A DNA stretch of 64,000 nt from Diospyros lotus (taxonomy: Eukaryota; Streptophyta; Magnoliopsida; Ericales; Ebenaceae). The notes beneath the pieces were generated by a model that ran no database searches, was not told where the DNA came from, and worked only from the letters and a program-made list of their open reading frames with translations. Below are positions 42,100 through 53,346 of this stretch, piece by piece. The stretch covers positions 26,084,339 to 26,148,338 of the forward strand of contig NC_068341.1 in assembly GCF_014633365.1 (NCBI RefSeq), in the 5' to 3' direction. Position 1 is the stretch's first letter. Every line of letters begins with the position of its first letter. The position numbers and the translations under genes are program-made.

Positions 42100-42344
42100 C
42101 TTGACAATGAGTACGATTTCTTCACTTTTCTTCCCTTTTGTGGATGACACATAACAAGCACATGCCTTTCGTTGATCAGCTCGGACTTGTCCCACACCTT
42201 GAGGTGTAGGAAATTTCATCAACAGATAGCAGCCCTCATGTTATTGAGTACGGGGCGACCCAAGATCACATTGTATGCAACCAAGGTGGCTCTAACCACC
42301 ATAAAATTGGCTTGTTGTGTTATGCTTTGAAGATCGGAGCCTAG
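42100..42344 (-). pseudogene. Tat-like protease, C-terminal part
   Basis: The minus-strand translation reads YNVILGRPVLNNMRA, then KFPTPQGV-like residues and a KACACYV-like stretch, the conserved end of Tat-lineage protease. It is separated from the N-terminal part by LTR-D. Confidence 0.72.
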
Positions 42345-44179
42345 TGTAACACCCCGCCTTCCAGGGCATTAATATATGCTATGATTTTTTTTTTTTATCA
42401 AACATAAACTGGCATAAATCCTTAACATAACTTTTATTTAATAACACTCCCAAACATAGTAAATGAATGATACAATTTAAACATAAGCAGAAGCAAGATC
42501 AGAACCTGCATGAAACCTTGAAAACATAACTTGGGTTCATCAATATCATTTACCCAACACATTTATTTAAAATCTAAATAATATAGCTGAATGAAACATA
42601 TAGTCTAGCCCTATATGAGACCCACAAAATTTCTGTCGCGATCAAGCCTCGATCACCCCCTTGCCCCTCCGACCGCTTTCCTCGTTTCGAATGTGGAATA
42701 TTCCAAGGACATAGTCCAATATTAAAAGATGAAATCTTCTAAGTGAGGGTTAGACAAGCATAAATGAATCCATGATGCATAGACATTTATAAGCAGATAC
42801 CCTTAGTGTAACTTCCCTGGCCTACCAGCCCGGCACAGAACCCTAAGCAAAATCCCGAACCTCTGTAAGATAATCCTAACGTTGTTCCATCAATTGCCCT
42901 TAGGGAATTACGGCTACACTATTAGGGAGACATCCCAACCCCATGCACGAGTTTCAATATGATGATAATATCATGCCATGTGAGTATCACAACTTTTCAT
43001 GTAACGATATATGAACAAATATAGCGAAATTGATCATAACATATGTAAATATCATGCATAGAAAGGTAATCATATCGAATATGGGTTATGGGGACAAAAT
43101 CACTCACCTTACACGAAAATTGGGATACCTCGAAAAGTGTGCAAACTGCCTCAATTTGCGTGTCAACTTTGAAACTCGCACTAAATGTTTCACCTCAAGT
43201 CCAAAAGCACCCTTATGGGCAAAAAAAGCCCCTTATTTTGGTCGTCCAATTCGTTCAAAAACACCTTCGATTTGAGCCTCCCATTTTTGAAATTTTCAAC
43301 TATCAAAGAGCTCTATTTATAGGCGATGTTGAAGCTCCAAATGGCCTTGGCTGCCTTGCCCATTGCATTAAGCATCTTTACCACCCCTAGATCGACCTAA
43401 AAGCATCAATATTCGCCTGCAAAAGCGAGTTGCAAGTCTCACCATTTTTGGCTAGCTTTCTTGGCTGATTTTTTTTAAAAATTTCGGCCACTCCGGTGGC
43501 GATTGTCGGTTCATCATCACCCCTTGGCCCTCCCTGACCGTTGCCCATGCAACCCTAGAAGCTTTCAGCGCCCCTCGTGGCCTGGTCGATTTTCCATTGT
43601 TGCCATCTTTGAGTTTTTTGCATTTTGGCCCCTCAACTTTTGGCCTTTACCTTTTTGGCCCTTTTTTCTTAGCCCCCCGAACTTTCCAATATTGCATTTG
43701 AGACCCTCAAGTCTTAAAACATCTATTTGAACCTGAAGATTCTAAAAAAAAAATATCGTTTTGACCTCCCTCTGACAATTTTAGGGAACTGTACTTAGGC
43801 CCGAATCTTCATTTTGGCCCTAAACCTCTTTGTTTCTTCCTGAAACCACTGAAGGGTTGTTCTTTATGAAAAGAAAACCCCCCCTCAAGCTTTCATTGAC
43901 TTCTCGAAAGTCTTTTTTAAGGATTCAATTTTTGCAGCCTGAATGGCAGCTACATTTTTGCTGTATCAAAAATTGTTCCCGATTCGATTTCTTTTGGTCT
44001 TAAAAATCCTGTCTCGATATGCTCGTTGAAGGCGTTCATTTTTCCTTAGACATTTAAGCTTCCAGGTCTTCCCTTCGACTAGTTCGATAAATTTTTCAGA
44101 CTTTTCAGATACCATTTTCCTCTGAATTTCTATTTTTCCCTTAAAATAATAACCCATAGTTCTTGGGTATTACACCTAG
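42340..44179 (-). mobile_element. Solo LTR-D with CCTAG duplications
   Basis: The plus strand runs TGTAACACCCCGCC..CTTGGGTATTACA over 42345-44174 (1830 bp), flanked by identical CCTAG at 42340-42344 and 44175-44179. A single LTR with intact duplications and no internal region is the product of LTR-LTR recombination. On the minus strand it shares ATAAAGAACAACCCTTCAGT with LTR-G and Gypsy-3, so the three belong to one family. Confidence 0.9.
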
Positions 44180-44530
44180 TGTGATAAAAAATTGGATTGA
44201 ACTGGCTGCTAGAATTGTCTCCCTGTTAAAACCATATAATGGAGATGAGGCATATTTCAGTTGGTCATGCACAATTCGCATATGTTCGAAGCAGTTCCAA
44301 TAAATAAGGTTCACCGAAATGCGACTATGCACTAGAATTCTCCCGATGGGATGTTTTGTGATGATAGCTGAAATCACCATCGAGTCTTCATGTGGGATGA
44401 TTATGTCTCCCCTGTCAACTGGTGCGAACATAATGGGTTCTTCATTTTCTTTTGTTTCCGTTACTGAATTGACTTGACAAGCCAAATGGGCATAAGCCTT
44501 TTGGGAACTGGAGTTGTCCCTAGCCAAAAT
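44180..44530 (-). pseudogene. Tat-like aspartic protease, N-terminal part
   Basis: The minus frame carries DIIIPHEDSMVISAIITKHP and LIYWNCFEHMRI and then a SSPLYGFNRETI-like segment, in the order seen in Tat/Ogre proteases. The catalytic block, normally VDGGSS or VDNGSS, reads VHSRISVN, so both the catalytic Asp and the following Gly are lost. Confidence 0.78.
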
Positions 44531-44544
44531 TTTGCCACATAATG

Positions 44545-45090
44545 TAACATATATAGCTTAATGAGTTGGCTCATTGTCGAGAGGTGGAATTTGTATGTCG
44601 TTTTTATCTTTGTTTCTCTTTCTCTCTCTCTCTCTCTCTCTCTTGTTGTCTCTGATTAAGGCTCTCTTGCCCTTCGGGCCTCTCATCCCTTCTTTGTGGC
44701 TCTCGATCGGTCCCCTTTTCTTTTCGTATATATCTTTGTAAGTGTCATTTCTATATGAGCATTTCAATTTGATTTTTCAGTTTCTGGCATTGATCAATGG
44801 AGTGGCCACGAGTTTTATGATATCTGCAGAATTCACCCTGATTCTTTCCCATATGATGATCAGTTCTTTTTGACAGTCTGATAAGGTCCAACATTTCCAC
44901 AGCTACTAATATGGTAGACTGTGTCTAAGTGAGCCAAGTGTAATGATTGAATTAGGGCCTAGGGGGATCCAACCTCCATACCCTTTCCTGTCACTTATTG
45001 AACCCTTCTTCACCCTCCTGATCTTTTCTTTTTCATTCTCCATTTTCACCTCATCCCACTATTTTCATAGCCTCAATGTGGAGTATGTAT
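44545..45090 (-). pseudogene. Tat-like gag C-terminus with zinc-knuckle region
   Basis: The minus strand reads GEFCRYHKTRGHSIDQCQKL near 44815-44850, matching the CRFH..GH..C motif of Tat gag. It is followed by an Arg/Glu-rich segment generated by a (TC)n microsatellite at about 44617-44642. Confidence 0.68.
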
Positions 45091-45099
45091 CTATTTACT

Positions 45100-46130
45100 C
45101 TAACAAACAAATATGCCAAGGACTTTGTGGGGTCCAATGATAGTGACTCTTGGAAAGATATTAGTTATGCCCCTTGCATCATAGATTTCCATTTTTAGTG
45201 GTAGGTCTCGAATGTTAAGAGTGGAGTTCCAAAATCTACTTGCATATTTTCGTAAGGTCTCTTTAGCTCCCTGTCGAATGTTGAGAAGATGTGTTGCATC
45301 CATCTTTTTTCGACTACTAATTACAAAGGCTTCGATGAATTTTGTTCTTAGCTGTGCGAATGATGAAATGGAATCGTAAGGTGATCCATTGAACCAGTTT
45401 TGGGCATGCCCCATTAAAGTTAACAAAAATGCTCGACACATAATCTCGTCATCCCATCCATAAAATACCATTAGTGATTCATAATTTTCAACATGATCCT
45501 CCGGGTCATCCTTACCAGTATAAGGGGTAATTTGTTGCATCTTGAACTTTTTGGGTAGTAGCTTCCCCAATATGTTTTGGGTGAACAGGGACTTCCTTCT
45601 AGGCTTTTCCTCAGTAGTTGTAATCAATTTTTTCTGTTATAACACTTCTTCTATCACTATTTTCATGTCATCTCGCCTACTCATTGCAGTGTTACTATTG
45701 TCAGCCCCTTTATTTCTTGGCTTTGAATTTTTAATGAGACTTTTCTTTCCTCTTGTGGGTATACTTGCCACAGCTTTTGGTTGTCTTTCACCTTTCGTGC
45801 TTCGCCTATCACCTCTTCTCTTTGGTAGTTCAACCTATACCCCAAATTTTGTCGTGGGGAGGCATTAAGGTCTCGCGATGGGGGTTTTGAGCAATTTCCT
45901 TGATGGGGTGAGGATCGAGAGTGGGTGTCAGACGTAGCTTCTTGATAAGAATTAATTTCTTTATCCTTTTGTTGAATTCTCCTTGGTGGCACAAGTTTGG
46001 GCACAAATCTTCTTAGTGTTGTCGACAGTGTCGTACTGGAGACCATACTTTGAAGTAATCTCGCCATGTCTCGTAAGGCCTGCATTCCTTTGATATGTTG
46101 TTGTTGCAACACTTCATAATCTGCCCAGGG
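45100..46130 (-). pseudogene. Tat-like gag
   Basis: The frame 45627-45100 has KFKMQQITPYTGKDDPEDHV, CRAFLLTLMGHAQNWF, FAQLRTKFIEAF and LNIRQGAKETLRKYASRF, the core of the retrotransposon gag domain in this lineage. Upstream, 46112-45681 is a separate frame encoding the basic, Pro/Gln-rich N-terminal part. A frame break lies between them near 45640-45680. Confidence 0.84.
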
Positions 46131-46420
46131 GATAGTAGAAGAAGCCTATTGCGAAAGGCCTAGTTGATTATGGAGTTCATGTTGATTTATCGGGTTTTGA
46201 AACCTTGGTAGAGGTGGTTGGGTCCCCACTTGTTGCTAGGGGTCAAAGGGAGTTGACTGAAGACTCCCTAGTTGTTGAAAGTTGGGTGGAAGCTAATACG
46301 CTCTCGTTGGATTTTTTGAGTCTCGTGAATGAAGGAAAATTTCAACACCTTGAGAAAGAGTCCATTGATTACCTCTGTTGCTTGCCATTGATAACATTTT
46401 TTGTTTGACTTTTCATTGCG

Positions 46421-46440
46421 TTTCCCACAGACAGCGCCAA
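46421..46440 (-). other. Tat-like primer binding site
   Basis: The complement reads TTGGCGCTGTCTGTGGGAAA, one base from the TGGCGCCGTCTGTGGGAA site common in Tat/Athila-type elements, and abuts the LTR. Confidence 0.8.
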
Positions 46441-47786
46441 TTGTTGTTTCCAAGTTACAACAATGAATTTATAATATGGGAAAACGAGATTGACGTCCAT
46501 GTGTAAAGATTGTCAAGAGTCCAAAAATAATCTGAAGGCTGAAAAATGATCAAGGGGGCCTTGAAGGATGATTACTTGCTGATGCTTATAAATAAGAGCC
46601 CTGAAATAACCGACTGCCTTAGAAATAATCTACTGGCCCTTTAGAATCGAGTGGCCCTAAAAAATTGAGTGGCTTTGGAGAACTCACTAGCCTTTGAGAA
46701 TCGAGTAGCCCTAAAGAACCGAGTGGCCCTGGAGAAGCAACTGACCTTTGAGAACTGAGTGGCCCTGAAAAATGAACAAATGGTGAGAGGTGCGGGTGAC
46801 CCCCCCGCAAACCCTCCGATGCTTAACTCAGTCTAAGTTTGAGAGTAAAATGGAGTCTCAGCAAATAAGTGAGCATACTTGAGTGAGGAGGCAAGCCTTC
46901 TATTTATAGAGGAAGGAGAGGGGAACACGTGGCAACCATCCTGGATTTTTTGGATGGTATATTCCCGGCATATTCCTAGCATATTCGACTTGAGGGTTTG
47001 AAGAAGCACGAGATTCCATATTTGCTCGAGGCTACTGCTTGAACCGAGAGGCCTCTCGATTTTCAATAAAGAGGCTCTTGGTATAACACAAATCAAAAGG
47101 CCTCTCGGTTGGGGCCACCATAGGTGGCAACACTTAAACTGGGTGGGGGCCTCTGGGCCCCCCCTTTAAACCAAACTGAGAGGCCTCTTAGTTGTGGCCA
47201 CATAGGTGGCCACAGTTTGAACTGCGTGGGGGCCTATTACTCCCTAATTATTGTTTCTTCAGCTAGCATTTTCTACTTCTTTATTTCCCAATTGACGAGT
47301 GGGGGTCTTGTTAGTTGGATTAATTAATTAGGTAGAAGCCTGCGGCTAATTAATTAATTACCTTGTTGTGGGGCTTCTCCTCAATTGTTGTCTCTATTCA
47401 ATTTCCAAGTACTAATTTATTCCTCAATCTCCAATTGCTAATTGATCTTTAAGCTCCAATAATTTAATTTTTTTCCACTCCAAAGCTTCACCTTGAATTG
47501 TTTATGAATTGAAGATTGAATTGCTATTGGCCGAGTGGTCACATGGTTAGTGGCCTTGGAATATTTATTTTTCAAATTATGTCATGTTGCTTAATTTGCT
47601 AGCTTTATATTGTTTAATCTCCAATTTTTCCTTGTAACTTTCCCTATTAATTTGGTTTTTGTCTCTTAGTTAGTGGATTTCAGCTCATTTAGACATGCAC
47701 CTGAATTGAGTGCCGACTTATTATTTTGAATTGAATCTGTAACATGGGTTCATTCCATATCTCGACTGTCTGTTGTTTACAGGGCA
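46441..47786 (-). repeat. Tat-like 5' LTR
   Basis: About 1345 bp, from TGCCCTGTAAACAACAGACA (complement, right end) to the base before the primer site. It contains the TATA box CTATAAATAG (complement, near 46900), a short tandem block of 22-24-bp GAGTGGCCCT-type units (46620-46775), an imperfect 83-bp direct repeat (47101-47243) and an ATTAATTAATTA inverted pair near 47320-47362. Confidence 0.8.
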
Positions 47787-48107
47787 TATCGAAGCCGACT
47801 TCTTATTATAAAATGTTGAATGCTTTTGAAATCCATCTTGAAATTTCAAATGTTTGGAAAGAAGCAGTCGATTGATTTTTTTCATCTGTTGACAATTTCT
47901 CTACTAACAATTTAAAACTGCTAGTTTTTCAAGCATTTAATGTAGCTAATTACTAGTAAATCAGATTTTAAATGCATTAGATGGCCATAAATCTATAAAT
48001 AAAGCATGAACCTGCAAGAGAAGAGGCCAATAAACAAGTGCAACTGCTCAAATTGTTCTGTCCAACATTCAAGTGTCTCAAGCTTTCAATTTTGACATTC
48101 AAAGATG
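47787..48107. other. Unassigned segment before PAL-D
   Basis: No gene is seen. A motif GCAGTCGATTGATT near 47866 resembles the array motif of PAL-C, so part of this may belong to a PAL copy. Confidence 0.35.
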
Positions 48108-48215
48108 TAGGTCCCTTAGGGAATGACTATTAAAAAGGGGGCGAATTGAGTGATTAAAACTTTTAGCAATTTTAATTAAGAATCTTAATTTATGATTTTA
48201 CTAGGGAATATGTTT
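48108..48215 (+). repeat. PAL-D: PAL head, truncated by Gypsy-2
   Basis: GTAGGTCCCTTAGGGAATGA is followed by AAAAAGGGGGCGAATTGAGT at about 48133. It aligns closely to the first 60 bp of PAL-C, including bases upstream of the G-run. The second block is not reached. Confidence 0.66.
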
Positions 48216-48221
48216 GACAGA

Positions 48222-48438
48222 TATGTATACATTGTGTTTGAGATTTGATGGAGATCAATGCAGCAATCAAGAAGGACAACAAGGCAGCACCAATGATCCA
48301 TTGAACATCCATGGTGGGCCAATGACAAGGGCCAAAGCTAAAAGGATGAAAGAATCTTTAAGTAGGCTAATCAAGGAGGCTTGGGCCAAGAATCATAAGC
48401 AATTTGGATTGGGTAACCTGGAGGAATCACAAAAGTAG
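48222..48438 (+). pseudogene. Gypsy-2 polyprotein C-terminal tail
   Basis: The frame contains NDPLNIHGGPMTRAKAKRMK and a KESLSRLIKEAW-like end. This is the typical last segment of one group of plant Ty3/gypsy polyproteins (DPL..GPMTRARAK type), expected just before a 3' LTR. Here it precedes an LTR that is followed by a primer site. Confidence 0.75.
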
Positions 48439-48960
48439 TTGGGCTAAAATATTATAAATATTATTCATGTCCAAGTGCAACAAGATTAGGTTAGTTTTAT
48501 TATTCCAACTTATAGTTGGATTATGTCAGTTTTATTATTCCAACTTGTAGTTGGATTGTGTTACTTTTCTTATTCCTACTTCTATTTGGATTGGGCTAAG
48601 TAAAACCCATTAAATTTAGGATTTAGTTTAGGATTATGTTTAGGATTATATTTGCCTATAAAAAGACTATATCAATGTGTAAATAAGACATATAATTTTG
48701 AAGGAAAATTTGAGACCTTGTTCTTTTTAAGAACTTTTTGATATTATCAAGTTAATGCTTGTGGCGATCAAATCCAACTTGTCTTCCACCTTCTCATCTC
48801 GTTCTTGGGAGTGGCGTCTATACCTTTGGTTCGTGATTCTCCAAAAATCATCAGGTCAAGGTTCTTTCTTTCTATCTTTTATGAATCTGTTTTAATCTTT
48901 CTTGGGGTTCTGTTTCGATTTGATTTGTGGGTGCCATATTAGTATATGGGGTTTGCATCA
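48439..48960 (+). repeat. Gypsy-2 LTR
   Basis: Lies between the polyprotein tail and a primer site. It has 36-bp tandem units beginning AGTTTTATTATTCCAACTT (48493 and 48528), a TATA box GCCTATAAAAAG near 48652 and ends TTTGCATCA. The left end is not sharply defined. Confidence 0.72.
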
Positions 48961-48963
48961 TCT

Positions 48964-48975
48964 TGGTATCAGAGC
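48964..48975 (+). other. Gypsy-2 primer binding site
   Basis: TGGTATCAGAGC, identical to the initiator tRNA-Met complement, lies three bases after the LTR. Confidence 0.92.
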
Positions 48976-49499
48976 TTTGGGTATTAACTCAGGTTTGATT
49001 ATCCAAGTTTAATTCTTTTCCTTGTGTTCTCATCATCTTGTGGTTCATATTGTTTGTTTCATCATCTTGGGGTTTATATCGTTTAATTCATCGTTTCGTT
49101 ATTCATATCATTTTTTCATTATCCTGCTATTCATATTTTTTATTTCATTATCCTATTATTCATATTTTCTTGCGTTCATCATCTATTCATAATCCCGTAT
49201 GCAAGTTATCAAGTAAAAATAAATAAATAAATAGGTTGTATGAATTATTCTCTGTGTTCTGCAACTTAACAGTTAGAAAAAAAAAATTGCATGAACTGTT
49301 GGGATTCCACATTCTGGTATATTCGTATTCTGCAATATCTATTCGTCTTCCCATAAAATTATTTGCAATCCATTTAAACTGCTCAACTTTCGTGTGTTCC
49401 GTTCGTATTCTGCATCTATTTTTCATACAAGAGAAAAGCCAACATTAAGGAGTGATACACGAGTGGAGTGAAACACGTGAGGGAGTGCTGAGGTCTTCT

Positions 49500-50898
49500 C
49501 TAACAAGTTGTTTCAAGGTTTAAACATATTAATGGACAGAGATAAAGATACAGGCAAGGTCGAGAAAGTGAATGAATCATTCATGTTCCAAGCAATGCAT
49601 CAACAATTTGAAAGGATGAACATCATGTTTGGAGAAATCAAGGACAAATTGGAGAAACAATATGCTACTATAACTAATTTGCAATGGGGGAAGCAAATGA
49701 GAGATCCAAATTTGCATGGTAACACTAACCAGTATGAGGCTGACTATGGGAAAGATTTGGAAGCTGAATATAGTGCTATTAATGGTAGTAGGAGCCGATT
49801 CAGAGGCGGTTAGAGAGGTAATGGTAATAATAGATTCTACTGTGATTGGAATGATAGAGGAAGATGAGATAATAGGTTTGATAAGGATCTTAGCAATATT
49901 AAGATGAAAATTCCTTCTTCTTAAGAAAAATCGAATCCTAATGTGTACCTTGAATGGGAAAAACAAGTGGAGTTGGTCTTCAAGTGTCACAACTTTTTCG
50001 AAGAGAAAAATGTGAAGTTAGCTGCAACTGAGTTTGTGGATTGTGCAATAGTTTGGTGGGATCAAGTAGTGATAAATATAAGAAGAAACAGGGAACCCCT
50101 ATAAACAGTTGGGAAGACATGAAGGCTGTTATGAGGAAACGGTTTGTTCCTAGTTCATATTATAGGGAACTATACCAGCAATTACAAGGCCTTACACAGG
50201 GGTCTAAGAGTGTGGAGGACTACCATAAAGAGATGGAAATAATCATGGCTAGAGCCAATGGGGAGGAAGATAGAGAGGCCACTATGGTACGATTTCTACA
50301 TGGTTTAAATAGGGACATTGTCAATCTTGTTGAATTGCAACATTATGTGGAGCTTGAGGACATGGTTCATATGGCTATGAAGGTGGAAAAACAACTCAAA
50401 AGAAAGGGATCCATAGCTCGATTTGGTAACAATTTGGGTTCTACCTCTACATGGAAGCCAAATTGGGGTAAAAGGGAAGATAAGGTATCTTTGGAGCCTA
50501 AGGCCAACATTGCTAAGCATAAAGATGGTAGAGACAACAAAGATAAGGGAAAGGTTGAGGCATTCCAAGGGAAAAATAGAGACATCAAATGTTTTAAATG
50601 TTTGGGAAGAAGGAACATAGCTTCTCAATGTCCTAATAAGAGGACTATGATTCTAAAGGACGATAGAAATATAAAGTCTAAAGTGGAGAGTGATGAAGAT
50701 GAAATGCCATCTTTGGAAGATGCTACTAATGAAGAAAATATGGAGTACCCCGCTGATGGAAAATTACTTGTGAAAATGCATGCTTTAAGTGTGCGAGTGA
50801 AGGAAGATGAAGAAGTGCAACAAGACAACATCCTCCATACTAGATGCCATATTAAAGATAAGGTTTGTTGTGTAATAATTGATGGGAAGCTGTACTAA
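49500..50898 (+). pseudogene. Gypsy-2 gag
   Basis: The N-terminal frame (49508-49813) has a coiled Met/Gln-rich start. After a TAG near 49811 and a frame change the core reads YLEWEKQVELVF (near 49950), then in the frame 50041-50898 SWEDMKAVMRKRFVPSSY, DREATMVRFLHGLNRDI and a zinc knuckle beginning CFKC. The knuckle is damaged: its Gly-His pair is Arg-Asn (RRNIASQC). The segment ends in the protease start VCCVIIDG. Confidence 0.86.
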
Positions 50899-51256
50899 TG
50901 TGGTTAGTACTAAATTAGTGGAAAAATTGAGTCTACCCACTACGACACATCCTAGGCCATTCAAATTACAGTGGCTGAATGATTATGGGGAAGTAAAGGT
51001 AACCAAACAAGTGCTAGTATCATTCTCTATCGGAAGATACAAGGATGAGGTCCTATGTGACGTCGTACTAATGCATGCTGGACACTTGTTACTAGGGAGG
51101 TCGTGGCAGTATGATAGAAGGACTATCCATGATGGGTTCAAAAATAGATATTCATTTGTTAAGGAAGAGAGGACATTCACTCTTGTACTATTAACACTAA
51201 GTCAAGTTTATGAGGATCAAGTGAGATTAAGAGAATGTGAACAAAAGAAGAGATGA
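50862..51256 (+). pseudogene. Gypsy-2 aspartic protease
   Basis: Continues in another frame after a two-base loss at about 50882 in the IIDGGSCTN block. The rest (KLVEKLSLPT, FKLQWLNDYGEVKV, VSFSIGRYKDEVLCDVV, HDGFKNRYSFV) matches the protease of this gypsy group closely. Confidence 0.86.
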
Positions 51257-51545
51257 GAGATAGAGAATAGAAAAGAAAAAGAGAGTGGACAAAAAAAGAG
51301 AGGAGAGGCTAAGACTAGAAAATAAAGAGAAACTAAAAGTGTGCAAAAGAAAAATGGCACAACCATGAAAAATAGAGATAATAAGAAGGAAAAAATGATT
51401 GTTTATGCAAAAGAAAGTGATGTGAGGGTTGATTTTCTAGTTAAGCGGCAAATATATGTGTTATTGTATAAAAATGTTTATCTTTCTATTAACGACCTTA
51501 ACAATTCTATGGATAATGTTTATCTTTCTCATTACATGAAATCTC
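51257..51545 (+). pseudogene. Gypsy-2 linker to RT, truncated
   Basis: A purine-rich Lys/Glu linker is followed by ESDVRVDFLVKRQIYVLLYK near 51413-51475, the segment that in this group precedes RT. RT itself is missing; the sequence changes at about 51530-51545. Confidence 0.72.
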
Positions 51546-52570
51546 TCACATTCTCATACGTAAAATTTCTCATACTTCTCATAAAATTTCTCATGCTTCT
51601 CCCCCTTTTTATCATAATCAAAATAAACATGGTTAGTGGAGAAAATAAAAGAGAAAAATATAATACATTATGAGAATAAAGACATAAACAGTGTCATCCA
51701 CGAGAGAAATTAACCAACCATAATCCATATGATCATAATGGATAATAAATAAATGGTGTTGATTATATAGAAATATCGTGAAACACCAAAAAAGTACATC
51801 ATAACTACCATGAGGAAAAATTACTGTATGATATGAAATATCCAAGCATAATGAAAGTATTTGAAACTATGATGCAATAAAGTTATTTGAAGATAGCATT
51901 TTTCATAGCCTGAAAAATAGATGTGGCGAACGATAATATATGCAGGCACACATATGCATTGTATAAGAGTTTTCATAAAAATATTCATATATAGGAGAAC
52001 ACATTAAGCCATCTAAGAATAATCAAATAAAGCATCAATGGTCAAAATTGTTCTCTTTTTGGTTTTTGAGTAATAGTTATATTTTTTAAAATCAGCTACC
52101 AATTACTTGACTAATATACAAGCATTCTCAATTGGATTTTACAAGCAATTGATTATATATAGGCTTCACTTGAGTATGGCCAAGTCATTACTTGACTAAC
52201 TCATAAACCACAAAGACTTTATATTAAGCACTTAACTACCAGGCTTTGACTAATAGAAGCATATACTGATACTCAATTAAGGTTAAGCATAGAGACTAAG
52301 CCAGATTGAATGCAATCTTTATTCGACTAAAATATATAAGTACTCGAATACACAACACACATTAGTCGATTGATGAGAAAGATATATTTGATACTAAAAA
52401 TATATTCTATATAAAAAAAATAGTCCTTACTCAATTGATTATAGAAAGACAGGGAGTTTATATAAAATACCCAAGTAGGAAATAATCAATTAAAAGAGAT
52501 TTTGTTAAAACACATAATCGAATGTTTTGAAAACCATACAAGGCATTATTTGACCGAATATAAAAAATTC
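51546..52570. repeat. PAL-E candidate: degenerate motif array
   Basis: After a TTCTCCCCCTTTTTATCATA segment (51597-51616) comes AT-rich sequence and, from 52100 to 52560, repeated ACTTGACTAA, ATTCGACTAA, TTAGTCGATTGATG, ACTCAATTGATT and TAATCGAATG motifs, variants of the PAL-C palindrome. Neither the head nor the second block is recognisable, so membership is tentative. Confidence 0.42.
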
Positions 52571-53346
52571 CTTCTTTAGTTACTTGGAAGCCTATAAATT
52601 ATGTGAGTTCTCCCATGAGACTCATCTCAAACTCACTTTTCATTAGATTTTCAAAATTGTTGCATAGCTTTTAGCTTGAACCTCCAAACACTATATCGTC
52701 TACATATACTTCTTCATCTATGTAGCCATTTAAGAATGCACCATTCTCATCCATTTGATATAACATGAAATTCATGTGAGAGGTAAAGGCTAAAAGCATT
52801 CTAATTGTTTCTAACCTAGTCACGAGAGCATATGATTCTTCAAAATTAATGTCTTACTTTTGGCAATATTCTTTGGCTACAAGCCTTGCTTTATTTTTAA
52901 TGATGTTTCCATTTTCATCTAGTTTGATCTTGAGAACCCACTTGGCTCTTATTATGGATCTATCTTTGGGCCTAGGAACTAATTCCCATACTTCATTGAT
53001 CTAATTCTTCTTGCATATCCAAAATTCATCTTCTAAGGCTAAATCTTATGCAAGTTGGCTTGATATTAGATATGAAGGTCACATTGTTACAAAATTGATG
53101 CAAGGATGCCCTAGTCTTCACACCTTGGCTTGGTTCCCCAATAATTTGATCCATATGATGATTTTGTACAAATTTATAACACTTGGGAAGCTTACCTAAA
53201 TCATCATCATCTAACAATTTCTTTTGGGTTGATGGTTCATTTTTGTATTCTTCTTTTAATTTCAATCTCCTTATATGGATTTATTGCTATCTCTTATTTT
53301 TCTTTGGCTCAAATGATTCATTTATCATGAATGGATTCTTCCAAAG
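52571..53346 (-). pseudogene. Copia-4 integrase tail and reverse transcriptase
   Basis: The minus strand reads EESIHDK, a degenerate linker, then RT: VLKIKLDENGN, NKARLVAKEYCQK, LETIRMLLAFTSHMNF, GAFLNGYIDEEVY and YVDDIVFGG. The block between EEVY and YVDD is shortened, so part of the palm is deleted. Several stops are present. The FLNGYI form suggests the SIRE/Maximus-like group, which is inference. Confidence 0.8.

Larger units (their letters stand above)
38815..47786 (-). mobile_element. Tat/Ogre-like Ty3/gypsy element, gag-protease only
   Basis: Minus-strand order: 5' LTR (47786-46441), primer site, gag (about 46130-44560), protease (about 44530-44180 and 42344-42100), a minisatellite (41740-39480) and a truncated 3' LTR (39165-38815). 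No reverse transcriptase, RNase H or integrase is present. Two solo LTRs (40229-41575 and 42345-44174) were inserted later. Gag and protease resemble the Tat/Ogre lineage, and the GGCGC-type primer site agrees. Confidence 0.8.
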
